Shown: positions 8,773 to 18,856, numbered from the stretch's first letter. The stretch: 64,000 nt of DNA from CAVTWJ01 sp963849485 (GCA_963849485.1 CAWKIF010000079.1:186001-250000); one strand, 5' to 3'. A program made the numbers and translations. Notes: generated from the sequence alone by a model not told the origin.

Positions 8773-9038
8773 CGGTAGCTTTGCCGCTCCTCGGCCAAAT
8801 ATCTTAGGACATCCGCCCTTTTCCCCAGGCGCGGCGGGAACTGGATCTGCTCTGGTCTCAGAGTCGCGTGCCGAATCGTCAACTGGCTTGGCTTTTCCGG
8901 ATATGGAACGACTTGGGCCACGGGGGTGCGGCGGTCCACCAAGGTCAAAGGATGCCCGTTGCGGACATTCCGAAGATATTCGCTCAAGTGCGCCTTAAAG
9001 TCGGCGATTTGGACGGTGGTTTTATTTTCTTTTTTCAT
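8769..9038 (-). CDS. Type II antitoxin, Phd/YefM-like
   Basis: A short protein that reads MKKENKTTVQIADFKAHLSE from the chosen start. The N-terminal half (TTVQIADFKAHLSEYLRNVRNG-type, then PLTLVDRRTPVAQVVPY) matches the Phd/YefM fold that binds DNA and caps the toxin with its C-terminal tail. I chose the ATG at 9038, which follows GGAG closely; an ATG at 9065 is also in frame but lacks a ribosome site. It is coupled to the PIN toxin. By analogy with the family it should repress its own promoter. Confidence 0.82.
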   Translation of the reverse strand: MKKENKTTVQIADFKAHLSEYLRNVRNGHPLTLVDRRTPVAQVVPYPEKPSQLTIRHATLRPEQIQFPPRLGKRADVLRYLAEERQSYR

Positions 9039-9047
9039 GACTCCATG

Positions 9048-9065
9048 ATGACTATATGAGGTCAT
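9048..9065. promoter_or_regulatory. Possible antitoxin autoregulatory dyad
   Basis: ATGAC-N8-GTCAT forms an inverted repeat directly upstream of the antitoxin start. Phd/YefM antitoxins commonly bind such dyads. The short arms make chance occurrence possible. Confidence 0.3.
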
Positions 9066-9141
9066 TTCGTCAAGAGTTTCAACCCAAGGATGTTCTTATC
9101 CTCTGTTTTTTTCTTCTTTTTTGCTTTTTAAAACGGAGGTA

Positions 9142-11073
9142 TTAACTTCCGGTTTTTTTATCGCCCAGATATTTCATGAGGGTCGCGGCCAGGCCTTCCA
9201 CCCCGCCCCCGTTTCCACCGGTCACCAAAATATCCGGCACGACTTTGATGTTCTTTTCAGCCAAGGCTTTCACGATATTCACGATGGCGGTCGGAGTCTG
9301 GCCAAAGGCGTCCACCTGGGCCTTAAAAGCTTTCGCGTTGGCCATACCCACCGCTTCGATCTCGGCGCCCTTCGCCGAACCCGTCTGCTGGATGAAGGAG
9401 GCCTCGCCCCGGCCCTCGGCTTCCCTCGCAGTGGCGTTGTTGGTCTTGATAGCGACCCCCACCTGGGACTTTGCGAGTTCAGCTTGCATATCCGCCGTGC
9501 CCTTGGCCTTTTCGGTTTGGATTCTCTCTTCCTGGGCTTGTCTTTGCATGTCGTAGGTTGTCTTTTCCTGGTTTGCGATCTCGCGGGTCGTGAGAACCTT
9601 GACCAGATCCGCCGGCAGGACCACGTCCTGGATATAGACGCCCTTGGTCTCGATCCGGTAATCTTTCAGTTTCGACTCAATATGGGCGTAAGCCTCTTCC
9701 TGCACTTGCTGCCGGGTCTCGATAAACCGAATCGCTGGCATGCTCTGGATTTTGTCCCGGAAATGGTTGCCGACAGCCGCCTGAAGTACCTCATTCACCA
9801 AGTTTTTCATGCTTCCGACGATCGAGATGACTTTCGGAGCCTCGGTATCGGCCACGTGAATCTGTACTTGCAGGTCGATGGAAAAGACAAACCCTTCCCG
9901 GCTCTTGGCCACGATGGCTTTCAGATATTGGTCGAGGTTGTGGGCCTCGGAAACAGCCTCCGCCCAATTGAGGTTCAAAATGCAGGTCGGCACGATCTCC
10001 GCCTGGTAGCAGTGCGGGTTAATGGGATATTTACCCGTGCGCAGAGGTTCCTCCCAAATTCCTCGGTGACCCGGCCGGACCAGGGTGCCGAATTTGAACT
10101 CCACCCCCGAGGTATCCTCAGAGAATAGGCCGACATAGGACTTGATGACGGCCACTTGGCCCTGTTCCACCACCAACATTGGGACCAGGCTCACCGAAAC
10201 CAGGAAAGGGTTGAGGTTATAGGCCCCGTAAAGTAGCGGGTCGTATTGCAAGCCGATTCGACCGCCGTTATCCAGGAAGGCCTGAAAGTCCTGATAGTTA
10301 TTGTGGATCTCGTTTTTATTGCCCAGGGAGACTTCCACCAGTTCCGCGTTTTTGGATCCGTTTTTTTCCAGGTTCTGAACGTCGGTGAAGTCGCCGAGCC
10401 GGCTCGCGATACTCCCGGAGGGCAGGGGTTGTCCCTCGTAAGTCGTGACCACGCCTACCACATCCACCAGCTTGCCGTCCTTGCTGGGCAGGGGCTCGAT
10501 CCGGACGACGTTGAGTTTTTCCCGATCCAATCCGAAAGGCCTGGACACTTCTCCTACGGCGCTATCGTCCCTTGTGTAATCCGGCGAGATGGGAATCCCA
10601 TAGGTCTTGTCCCGGGTGATGACGACGAAAGCGACGGGATGCAAGGGCAGAAGCGTCCCCGGGGGCAAAACCGGACGTTGGATCCCCTTTTGGCCTCCCG
10701 CCTTGATGAAGGTATCCAGGTTGGTGAAATTACCAAACTCTTTTTTATAAATGGCGGACTTAGCGCCCACGGGAATAGATCCCCCGATTTGAGAAAAGAC
10801 CACTCCAATCTGGCCAGCCGGAATCTGCACCCATGGGAATTTGACGACCTTAAAGAGGATCCAAAATTTAAACCTCACCCCCGGCATCAACAGGACCGCT
10901 TGATAACCCGCCTCGCCCTCGAAGGCGATGGGATTGTCCTCATGGAGCTTCCTGAGGGAAATCCGTTTGATGACCAGGCCTACTTCAGTGGGCCCAATGA
11001 CTTGGATGGACGGCAGGATGAGAATGGCCAACAAAAAAAATAAACTGGAGATCGAAACCAAAAATATGTCCAT
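9142..11073 (-). CDS. SPFH/Band 7 domain protein (flotillin-like), 643 aa
   Basis: One N-terminal membrane segment (residues 1-25, MDIFLVSISSLFFLLAILIL) anchors a long cytoplasmic protein. A Band 7/SPFH-like region lies in the middle, and residues of about 500-600 are rich in Ala, Glu and Gln (coiled coil, with EKAKGTADMQAELAKSQVGV-type repeats) as in flotillins. The C-terminus is Gly-rich (TGGNGGGVEG), followed by MKYLGDKKTGS. Flotillins organise membrane microdomains and scaffold signalling proteins. The protein is longer than typical bacterial flotillins (about 450-530 aa) because of extra sequence in the first 300 residues. No NfeD partner is adjacent. Confidence 0.8.
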   Translation of the reverse strand: MDIFLVSISSLFFLLAILILPSIQVIGPTEVGLVIKRISLRKLHEDNPIAFEGEAGYQAVLLMPGVRFKFWILFKVVKFPWVQIPAGQIGVVFSQIGGSIPVGAKSAIYKKEFGNFTNLDTFIKAGGQKGIQRPVLPPGTLLPLHPVAFVVITRDKTYGIPISPDYTRDDSAVGEVSRPFGLDREKLNVVRIEPLPSKDGKLVDVVGVVTTYEGQPLPSGSIASRLGDFTDVQNLEKNGSKNAELVEVSLGNKNEIHNNYQDFQAFLDNGGRIGLQYDPLLYGAYNLNPFLVSVSLVPMLVVEQGQVAVIKSYVGLFSEDTSGVEFKFGTLVRPGHRGIWEEPLRTGKYPINPHCYQAEIVPTCILNLNWAEAVSEAHNLDQYLKAIVAKSREGFVFSIDLQVQIHVADTEAPKVISIVGSMKNLVNEVLQAAVGNHFRDKIQSMPAIRFIETRQQVQEEAYAHIESKLKDYRIETKGVYIQDVVLPADLVKVLTTREIANQEKTTYDMQRQAQEERIQTEKAKGTADMQAELAKSQVGVAIKTNNATAREAEGRGEASFIQQTGSAKGAEIEAVGMANAKAFKAQVDAFGQTPTAIVNIVKALAEKNIKVVPDILVTGGNGGGVEGLAATLMKYLGDKKTGS

Positions 11074-11393
11074 TAGGGTTATACCTTCCTTTCAAATTTA
11101 AAAGGGATTTCCCAGTCGTTTGAACCAACCGCAGGGAAATTTAACTGTCATTATATCCCTGGCCCCACAAGGCAAGTTATTAACAAATATTGGGCATTTT
11201 CATTCAAGAAACACATCCTATACCCCGACCAACATTTAGGGATTCATTGAGATCAACCCGTTTTAACTTTCATGGGGCTTACGGAATTTGACTTTTTTTC
11301 AGAGCCCTCTTCCTGCCTTATAATGCGGATGAACTTGAGCCGTCGAGTCATGGGGAGCATGACTTTTCGGCCGAAATCCACACGGAGTTCCCC
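11074..11393. other. Divergent intergenic region between flotillin-like gene and histidine kinase
   Basis: This region holds the upstream sequences of both divergent genes. A good -10 hexamer TATAAT (11319-11324) points toward the kinase, but no convincing -35 lies at 16-18 bp. Two TTAAC-type words occur near the flotillin side, without a clear dyad. I see no gene or repeat here. Confidence 0.4.
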
Positions 11394-13043
11394 TTGCCGA
11401 AACAACGAAAAAAGCCGCCCACTCCGCGTGCCCTCTCCAAAAAGAAAATGAAAACACATCCGGACCTCGTCCGGTCCGAGCAATGGCTTCAGATGGTGTT
11501 GGATCATTTTCCCGGGCTGGTTTTCGTCAAGGACCGCGACTTTGTGATCCTGGGCTGCAACAGGTATTTTGCCGAGGCGGCCGGCAAGGCCTCCCCCTCG
11601 GAGGTGATCGGTAAGACCGATTACGAAATGTGCTGGACCAAAGCCGAGTGCGACCATTACCGCGCCGACGACACCGAGGTGATGAAAAGCGGCGTGCCGA
11701 AGCTGGGGATCATCGAGTCCCAGACCCGGCCCGACGGCCAAAACGCCTGCCTGGAAACCAGCAAGGTACCCATGAAAGACGCCCATGGCAATGTGATCGG
11801 CCTCCTGGGCACCGCACTTGACATCACTGAGCGCGTGAAGGCGCAGGAGCTTTTCATCGCCAAGGAAGCCGCCGAGGCCGCCACCCGGGCCAAAAGCCGG
11901 TTCCTGTCCCATATCTCCCACGAGATCCGCACGCCCATGATCGCCATCCTCGGCTACACCCAGCTCCTCGACCGGGATACCCCCCTTACCCCCCGCCAGC
12001 AGGAATACCTGGGCATCATCAATAAGGCGGGCAAAGGCCTGCTGGAACTGATCAACGACGTCCTGGAAATGTCCAAAATTGAAACCGGCCGGGTCGAGCT
12101 GAAGATCCACGGTTTCAACCTGCACGCCTTGATCCAGGAAGTTTCCGAGCTGATGAGGGTCCGCACCCGTGAAAAGAACCTGGTTTTCCACACCGAGATA
12201 TTTCCCGACCTTCCCCGACGGGTCCTCGGCGACGAGGGCAAGCTCCGCCAGGTCTTCGTGAACCTGCTTTCCAACGCCGTCAAGTTTACCGACAAGGGGT
12301 CGATCACCTGGCGCCTGAACGGCCACGCGCCTCCGGGGAAACCCTTCCATCTCGTCTGCGAGGTGGAGGATACGGGAATGGGAATTACCCCGGCGGATTT
12401 GAAATTATTGTTCCAGGCCTTCCAGCAGGGGGATTTCCCCGCTTCCGTCAAGCGCGAGGGCACGGGCCTGGGGCTGGCCATCAGCCGCCAATTCACCCGC
12501 CTGATGGGAGGGGATATCACGGTAGAAAGCGCGCCTGGCAAGGGCAGTTGTTTCAAAGCCGAGTTAACCCTCACGGAAGACACCTCGCCTGAATCGGCGG
12601 CCCAACCCCTCCCACCCTCCCAGCGGTTCCGCACGCCCTCCGGCCAGGAACCGGTCAAGATCTTGGTAGTGGATGACGAGCCGGATACGGTGATGTTATT
12701 GCGCATTCTTTTGGAACAAGCGGGTTTCCAGGTCCGCACGGCCTCGAACGGGAAGGAAGCCGTGGAGGCTTTCGAGCAGTGGCATCCCCGGCTGGTTTTC
12801 ATGGACCTCGGCATGCCCGTCATGGACGGTTACACCGCCTCCCGGATCATCAAGTCCCATCCGGGCGGCGACCAAGCGGTCATCGTGGCCATCAGCGCCA
12901 ATGTTTTCATCGAGAGAAAGGACTGGCTGAAGAAATTCGGGGTGGAATACTTTCTCCCCAAGCCATTTTTGGAGGAAGACCTGTACCAAATGATCGAAAA
13001 GTGCCTCGCCTCTATCCCGAACCCACCTGATGACAGGGACTAG
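11394..13043 (+). CDS. Hybrid sensor histidine kinase with PAS and receiver domains
   Basis: 549 aa, with no membrane segment, so probably a cytoplasmic sensor. A PAS domain spans about residues 28-148. A DHp domain carries the phospho-acceptor H176 (HISHEIRTP). The HATPase domain has the N box around N294 (VNLLSNAVKF), G1 (DTGMGI) and G2 (GTGLGLAIS). A receiver domain at about 420-538 has D427/D428, phospho-acceptor D471 (FMDLGMPVMDGY) and K523 (LPKPF). The start is a TTG at 11394 preceded by GGAG; an internal ATG at 11448 is an alternative. With no output domain or linked regulator, the signal and target are unknown. It lies divergent to the flotillin-like gene. Confidence 0.92.
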   Translation: MPKQRKKPPTPRALSKKKMKTHPDLVRSEQWLQMVLDHFPGLVFVKDRDFVILGCNRYFAEAAGKASPSEVIGKTDYEMCWTKAECDHYRADDTEVMKSGVPKLGIIESQTRPDGQNACLETSKVPMKDAHGNVIGLLGTALDITERVKAQELFIAKEAAEAATRAKSRFLSHISHEIRTPMIAILGYTQLLDRDTPLTPRQQEYLGIINKAGKGLLELINDVLEMSKIETGRVELKIHGFNLHALIQEVSELMRVRTREKNLVFHTEIFPDLPRRVLGDEGKLRQVFVNLLSNAVKFTDKGSITWRLNGHAPPGKPFHLVCEVEDTGMGITPADLKLLFQAFQQGDFPASVKREGTGLGLAISRQFTRLMGGDITVESAPGKGSCFKAELTLTEDTSPESAAQPLPPSQRFRTPSGQEPVKILVVDDEPDTVMLLRILLEQAGFQVRTASNGKEAVEAFEQWHPRLVFMDLGMPVMDGYTASRIIKSHPGGDQAVIVAISANVFIERKDWLKKFGVEYFLPKPFLEEDLYQMIEKCLASIPNPPDDRD

Positions 13044-13116
13044 GTTTTTCAACCCACCTTCCAATATATTCACGGAAGTTCCAGGATCGTCTAATTGAAA
13101 ATCAAGGAGTCCCACC

Positions 13117-13782
13117 ATGGATGTGACCCAAGCCTTAAAAAGCCGCTATACCTGCCGGGGGTTTAAAACCCACGCCGGTGCCGAAGGAAACATTGTTGGA
13201 AATCCTGGAGGCGGCCCATCGGGCGCCCTCCTGGGCCGACACACAGCCTTGGGAAGTTTATGTGGCCACCGGAGACGCCCTTGAAAGGCTCCGCCATGCC
13301 CACCTCGATACTTTCGCCACGGGTGTTCAACCCCACCCGGATTTCCCCGCCCCGACCCAATGGCCCCCCGCATTGAAAAAGCGCATGGACGATCTATTAA
13401 CTCTCCATAAGAAAGAAGCTCAAACCCATCCGGAACACAAGAACAACTCCGAAGCCTACCTGGTCCGCCAGATGAATTTCTTCAAGGCCCCTGTGGTGAT
13501 TTACCTTTGTCTGGACCGCGCCCTCGGCCCCTGGTCGATCTTCGATATGGGGTTCTTCACCCAAAGTCTTCTCCTGGCCGCAAAGGAAAAAGGGCTCGAT
13601 ACGGCCCCGCCTACCGGCTGGTCTCCTATCCCGACTTGGTCCGCCAGGAAATGGGGATTCCACCCGAACTTTCCATCCTCTTTGGGGTCGCCCTGGGCTA
13701 CGCCACGGAACATTCCCAAACAGCGAGGTTCGAAAGCCCCCGTCGCCCCATCCAGGATGTGGTGAAATTCAAAGGGTTTTAA
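13117..13782 (+). pseudogene. Nitroreductase family protein with two frameshifts
   Basis: The gene starts at an ATG 7 nt after AAGGAG (13104-13109) and reads MDVTQALKSRYTCRGFK. It then shifts frame near 13161-13173 to PVPKETLLEILEAAHRAPSW and ADTQPWEVYVATGD, and shifts again near 13604-13609 to PAYRLVSYPDLVRQEMGIP, ending VVKFKGF at 13782. The joined product (about 220 aa) matches FMN-dependent nitroreductases, including the N-terminal R-S-x-R-like element and the APSW(A)DTQPW motif. Both breaks sit in short homopolymers (AAAACCC, CCCC), so assembly indels are as likely as true decay. Confidence 0.75.
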
Positions 13783-13801
13783 ATTACAAAAGGGGAGATA
13801 A

Positions 13802-13922
13802 ATGAGCACACAAATACGTTTAGAAGGCCTCAGCCTCACAGTCAAGAACGTTAAAAAATCCGTCGACTTCTACACAAAGAAAATCGGCTTTGAATGCCCC
13901 TACAAAGCCATTCCTGACTTCG
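13802..13922 (+). pseudogene. VOC (glyoxalase-like) protein, N-terminal fragment cut by IS21
   Basis: Starts MSTQIRLEGLSLTVKNVKKS and continues VDFYTKKIGFECPYKAIPDF, the typical first beta-alpha-beta module of a vicinal oxygen chelate protein. The frame then enters the left end of the IS21 element (13923) and soon stops. No convincing C-terminal part is found on the far side of the element, so the remainder was lost or is too decayed to recognise. Confidence 0.75.
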
Positions 13923-14011
13923 TGTCCCCGCCGGTCGAAAAGTGTGACGGTGGGCGATCCAAAAGTGTGACACCCCCCGCCTTCCATAGCCTTTAGGGTT
14001 ATGGTCGTTGG

Positions 14012-14798
14012 TTAGCTTTTATCCATCCTTCTTGTCTTTGTCGCCTTGAGCCGTTTTTTTGATTCTGTCAATCTGAAGCTTTGGCCGTTGGCCTCCAAAA
14101 TATGCACCCGATGGGTCAAACGGTCAATAAGAGCCCCCGTCATCCTCTCCGAACCCATGATTTCCACCCAGTTTTCGAAGGGAAGGTTGGTCGTGACCAG
14201 CAGGCTGGTCCGCTCGTAGGCCTTGCTGACCACCTCGAATAGCAGTTCGGCCCCGGCCTTGGTGAATGGGACGTAACCCAGTTCGTCCAGGACGATCAGG
14301 TGGAGCCTGGCCAACTGCCGGTGGAACTTGGCCAATTGTTTTTCCTCACGGCGTTCCAGAAGCTCGGTCACAAGGCCGGTAACGGAGAAGAACCTCACCG
14401 CCCGGCCCTGGCAACAGGCCTGGAAGGCCAGGGCCGTGGCCAAGTGGGTTTTACCCGTTCCGGAATTGCCGATCAGCAGGACGTTTTCTTTTTTGTCGAT
14501 GTACTCGCCCCGCATGAGTTCCCGGGTCAATTCCTGGTTGATCGAAGGCTGGGCCTTGAAATCGAACGTATCGAAGGTCTTGAGCACCGGGAAAACCAGC
14601 ATCCCGGATGCGCCTTTCCTTGGCCCGGCGCTCCCGGTCCAGAAGTTCCATCTCGGCCAGCTTGAGCAGGTACTGCGGGTAGTCACTGCGCTCGGTGCGG
14701 CAGAGCTGGGCCATCTTGTCGTACTCCCGCTGCATCGTTGGCAGTTTGAGCTTCTTGAGGTGATGTTCCAGCAGGAGGGTGTTTTTGGAGTCGCTCAT
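14012..14798 (-). pseudogene. istB: IstB-like ATPase (IS21 helper), frameshifted
   Basis: IstB is the AAA+ ATPase that directs IS21 transposition. The N-terminus reads MSDSKNTLLLEHHLKKLKLP and continues to the RRIRDAGFP motif. One extra G near 14588 then shifts the frame; the remainder continues VLKTFDTFDF, with Walker A GNSGTGKTHLA, Walker B LIVLDELGYVPF and LVTTNLPFENWVEIMG. The total of about 262 codons fits the family. Its ATG overlaps the istA stop (14795-14798). Confidence 0.85.
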
Positions 14799-16296
14799 GC
14801 TTCACCCCCCACCGCCATCAGTTCGCGGTAGGCCGAGAGATCCGTTCGGGCCACCTGAACTCGCCGCAAGTGTTCACGACCGGCCAAGCTGAAGGTGGTC
14901 AGCCTGAAATCTTCCCTGGAGTAGAGCAGTTGGGCGACAGCGTCGCGGGTATAGATTTCCATCTCCCACGGCCTTCTTCACCGCCCGGTGGAGCCTGCCC
15001 ATGGAATGTTTTTCCAAAAGCCGTAGCGTCTTGATGAATTCCCGTGTTCCCTCGCCGTGGAACTTTTCCTTGGCTTCCATGCGGCGGCGCAGGAGGAGCG
15101 AAACTCTCCGGCAGATTCCAGTCTTCCAGGGGCCGGGCATGATCGAGGGCTCCAGGTTTTCCCTCTAAAATCGCCAAATAATGCACCGGATTGAAGGCCA
15201 CGCCTTCCTTGCCCCAGAGGCGATCATGGGTCGCAATCCGTTTTTCCCTGTAGAAGACATCCACCCGGTCGATGTATCCCTTCACCACCACCGGATGGTG
15301 AGCCCATTCCGTCGGCACGGAATAGTCGTTGGTGTCGAAGCGCACCAGGGACAAGGACGTGGCCGTGGTGGACTGCTTGATGCAGGCGTCAAAAGAAGCG
15401 GCCGGCAAGGGCCTGAAATGGGCCTTTTCCTCGTCAAGAAGCTGGGCTTTGGGACGTCCTTTGCCTCGTAATTTACGTTCCAAGTCTTCACGACAGTTCA
15501 CCACCAATTTTTCGTTCAGTTCCTCCAAGCTTCCCACTTGAGGAACCGGCACCATGAAATTCAGCCGGACATATTTCACTCCGCCTTCCACCACGCCCTT
15601 TTCGTTGCCCCGGCGTACGGTGCAGAAGTGGTGGTCGAAGAGATAGTGGCTCACCAACTGCTGGAAACCCCGGGTCAATTCCCGTTGGTGTACCCCGATC
15701 AACTTCTTCACGAGGGTCTTGGCGTTGTCGTAGCTGATCCGCCAGGGTACGCCACCGAAATACTCAAAGGCCCGGATGTGGCCTTCCCAGACGAACTCCG
15801 TGCTTTCCCGCTCGAATATCTGCACGAAGAAAGCGTCCGAATAGGGCAAGGCCATCACAAAGTAGGGGCGTTTGACCAACACACCGTTGAGCTTGACCAG
15901 GGCGTGCCCAAAGTCCACCTGTGCCTCACCGGGCCGGTGCGTCAACGGCACGAACACCTCGCTATTCCTTCGTTTGATTCCCCGGACGGCCTTTTTGACC
16001 TGGCTATACCCGCCGGTGTAGCCATCCTCCTTGCGTAGACGCTCGAAAATACGTTTGGCGGTATGGCGCTGTTTCTTGTGGGTGTGTTTATCGTCTTCTA
16101 GGATTTGCTTGATACGGCCCAGGAAGGGCCCAATCTTGGGCTGGGGCCTCTCTTGGCTCATTTGGTAGCCAGGCGGCTCACTATGGGCGAGTATTTTCTT
16201 GAGGGTTTCCCAGTGGATGCCTTCTTCTTCCATCACCTGGCGCTTGGAGACCCCATCTACCAGGATTTTCTTGCGGATTTCCGTCCATTGGTCCAT
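14795..16296 (-). pseudogene. istA: IstA-like transposase (IS21 family), frameshifted
   Basis: The DDE transposase of the element. It starts MDQWTEIRKKILVDGVSKRQ with an N-terminal HTH. The catalytic core is seen as GEAQVDFGHALV (first Asp), ISYDNAKTLV (second Asp) and GNEKGVVEGGVKYVRLNF (Glu). The C-terminus is broken by two frame changes, near 15095-15110 and near 14958; the joined tail reads EDWNLPESF, LLRRRMEAKEKFHG, TREFIKTLRLLEKHS, IYTRDAVAQLLYSRE and ends MAVGGEA, matching the usual IstA tail. Total about 500 codons. Confidence 0.85.
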
Positions 16297-16438
16297 GTTT
16301 TTGAACACTCCTTTTCCTTCCGGTGGCGTGGTTTCATCGTTGAAACCACCACATCTTCCCGGATATTCGGGGAGTGTCACACTTTTCGACCGCCTTTTTG
16401 GCCCCTCAGACCGTCACACTTTTGGACCGGCGTTTACA

Positions 16439-16740
16439 AATGAACCTCCGGACATCTTCGTTTAAGACATCCAGAAGGTGGATACACCGGCCAACCCATC
16501 TATCAGCCACCCCATTGGTTGTTGGAGAAGTTGGCCCGGTCCTTGGCTTCCTCCAGGGTGTAATCGATCACCTTGGCCCCGATCTTAGTTCACCCCGATT
16601 TGGGCGGCCAGGTAGCGCATCTGGCCCTCAACGATGGCGTAAATACCCTTCCTTGTCCCCAAATGATGATCCGGGGCATCTTTCCGATCGCTTCATGAAT
16701 TGACTAGGTTCCCTGGTTTTTATATAAAAAATCTATTCCC
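16439..16740. other. Decayed sequence between two insertion sequences
   Basis: No intact gene is present. On the minus strand, short coding-like pieces such as GIYAIVEGQMRYLAAQ and KIGAKVIDYTLEEAKDRAN are separated by stops and frame changes, so a former gene is likely. I cannot name it. It may represent sequence brought next to IS21 by a deletion. Confidence 0.4.
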
Positions 16741-18099
16741 GGCCCGCGTCAAGATTTTGGGTGTAAATTTTCACGGGCGTCTTAATCAAGCGGCTTGAGC
16801 TTCTGTCTCCTTCCTTGAGGTGTGGACTTTAAGCCTATCCCATCTTTCTAGTTGGGCTTCGGCCACTGCCCAGACCAATTTAGTTAATTCCAGTTCATTC
16901 TGCATCATCCCTGCCGGCACTCAGTCTTCTCCTGAATTCTAGATTGAACTTTCGATGATGTTGCTGGAACGAGTAGGCATCCAGAATTTTGGGTCTTCAC
17001 GGAAAAATAGGGTTTAGGACTCAAATTTATTCTCCGTTATCTCCACCGCTTTGGGATACGTCCTGGACCACTTGGCTTTGAGACTTCCCGAAGCTACTAA
17101 GGCTTCTTCCCGGTTCTTGGCCCAATACACAGCCTCAAAATCCGCCATGAAAGCCTTTTGATACTTCCAAGCCACCCGGAAACGGACGTTGCGCATTTCG
17201 TGTACTACGCAAAGTTGGTGGGTGATCCCTAAGCGTCCTTCCACCGCCGTGATGATCCCGCCATGGGTGTTGGACACCACCATCCTCAAACTTTTTCTGT
17301 CCAAGCCTCTGATTCAATAGGTCTTCCAGCATGGCTTCCGAAGAAGCCTCACTCTCCCTGTCTCCCACTAAGAACCCGAGAAAATGTCGTTTCAGGTTCC
17401 CATCCACCCCGATAGCCACCAACAACGCGGGTTTCACACCAGCCTCGTGAACGGCTGATAGTCAGGTAAAGCACCTCCAGAAATAGTTATCGGATGCCTC
17501 CGGGTAAGGGTCGCTTCTCCCATTCCCGCAACGTGGGTTCCAAGGCGTTGGTCATCTCACTGATGTGGCTGGCCGACCATTTCGTTCCAAAGGCCTCGTT
17601 CATCCCTGCCGCTACTGAGCGGGTGGAAGCACCTTTCAGCTAGAAATTCATTCCCAGATAACCCATCAGGGCTTGGCTACCGTCCCTCAAGGCCTTCAAA
17701 GACTCGGAAAAAAACCCTTTACCCTTCCTCAAAACCGGCTTTCTCAATTGCCAACGGCCTATAATTTCAGGCACGAAAATTTTTTTAAAAACCATACGGT
17801 AACGGGTTTTCCTGCCTTTCGTAGGGTTGGCTACCCAAGAATTCGTCTCGTTCCTTTTCCAACTGGGTATTGAAAGCCTCGGAAAGCTACTGGTCGAGAG
17901 CCTCCCCGACCGATTGGCCGATCTGTCGACTTCCTACCGCCGACTTGACCATGGCTTGAGTTTTCTCTCTTGCCAAGGCCTGCTAAGGCTAGGTGTATAT
18001 TCTTCATGGGCGTAACGTCCTTTCACAAAAAGGATATGGTGTCGTGAACAAACACCATGTTACGCCCGTTTCTTTTTACACCCATAAATATAACGCGGC
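16741..18099 (-). mobile_element. Decayed IS256-family element
   Basis: A degenerate copy, in inverted orientation, of the intact IS256 element at 20742-22099. It shares the outer ends (GCCGCGT at 18099 inward, GGCCCGCGTC at 16741 inward), the leader hairpin and the transposase length. It is flanked by near-identical 9-bp repeats: TATTCCCGG (16734-16742) and TATTACCGG (18100-18108), 8 of 9 matching, which fits an old 8-9 bp IS256 target duplication. It was therefore an independent insertion. Confidence 0.8.
16786..18007 (-). pseudogene. IS256-type transposase remnant
   Basis: The ATG at 18007 and the stop at 16786 align with those of the intact transposase, but stops and frame changes break it throughout. 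The longest surviving pieces (about 17014-17437) keep KPALLVAIGVDGNLKRHFLG, LRMVVSNTHGGIITAVEGRL and QLCVVHEMRNVRFRVAWKYQ, all clearly homologous to the intact copy. One catalytic aspartate has become Asn (MVVSNTH instead of MVVSDAH). Confidence 0.85.
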
Positions 18100-18120
18100 T
18101 ATTACCGGGATGCATAAGAC

Positions 18121-18856
18121 CTAAAATCTAATATCTAGCTTCTCAACGTCCTTCGCCAACAAATCCAGATTCGTCCGATATTTCGGGTTAAATTTCAAAG
18201 GCCCAAAGACAGGAACATTTAAAAGTTTTTTGAGAGCTTGTACATTCGTCTTTTCCGCGATGGATTTGCCCCGATAGCCATTCACTACCACTCCTATCAC
18301 TTTCGACCGATCGTATTTGAAGGGCTTGGACGGTTAAGATCGTATGGTTGATGGTTCCCAATCCGGCCCGGGCCACCACCAGGGTCGGCAATTTCCACTT
18401 TACGACCCAATCAATAGCCAAAAAGTCTTTCGTAATCGGCACCAAAACCCCGCCGATACCCTCAACGATCAAGGTGTTGTATTTATCATGGGCGGCTTGG
18501 TAGCCTTTCTCTACCTTGGCGAGGTTGACCTTCCCCTCTTTCCACCCGGCTACCCAGGGGGCCAGGGGTTGTTTGTAATGCAGGGGGACAATTTCAGGGT
18601 AAGCCGAATCCGGAAGTTTCGCGGCCTTTTGAAGCAGTTTCCCATCTTCGCTGAACAATCCATCGGACCTGTCTGACGAAGCTGCCAATCTCCCGAGGCT
18701 CGTAGAGCGCAGGGAGATAGCGCAGTCAGAGGCGACCGGTTTAAAGACACCAACCTTGATCCCACGGTTGACCAGCATTCGCGCGATCCCAGCGGAAATC
18801 AGGGTCTTCCCCACTCCCGTATCGGTTCCTACCACAAAAAGACCCGTTATTTTCAT
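18121..18856 (-). CDS. bioD: Dethiobiotin synthetase with a palindromic in-frame insertion and an apparent frameshift
   Basis: BioD carboxylates DAPA with ATP to dethiobiotin. The N-terminus holds VVGTDTGVGKTLIS (P-loop, about residues 8-21), GVFKPVAS and LIVEGIGGVLVPITKDF. About 20 residues (AISLRSTSLGRLAASSDRSD) after PVASDC are foreign to the family and map to a 59-bp palindrome (18672-18730). Near 18318-18326 the frame breaks. The uninterrupted frame ends at 18188 with unrelated residues; the adjacent frame gives KVIGVVVNGYRGKSIAE and ends LDIRF at 18121, as expected for BioD. Activity is therefore uncertain. Its start overlaps the PIN toxin stop. Confidence 0.85.
18672..18730. repeat. 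Palindromic element inserted in frame within bioD
   Basis: Nested inverted arms: TCTGAC (18672-18677) pairs with GTCAGA (18725-18730), and ATCTCCC (18688-18694) pairs with GGGAGAT (18712-18718). It falls where BioD homologues have no extra residues and preserves the reading frame, like the palindromic elements known to insert into Rickettsia genes. Confidence 0.6.

Larger units (their letters stand above)
13923..16438 (-). mobile_element. IS21-family insertion sequence, about 2.5 kb
   Basis: Ends are inferred from terminal inverted repeats. The left end reads TGT-N3-CGCCGGTCGAAAAGTG and the right end, reverse-complemented, reads TGT-N3-CGCCGGTCCAAAAGTG, both continuing TGACGGT. Further copies of the AAAAGTGTGAC word lie inside each end, the multiple terminal repeats typical of IS21. 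It carries istA and istB on the minus strand with overlapping start/stop. Flanks (GACTTCG left, AATGAAC right) show no target duplication, suggesting a deletion or rearrangement at one side. Both genes carry frameshifts, so this copy looks inactive as written. Confidence 0.85.
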
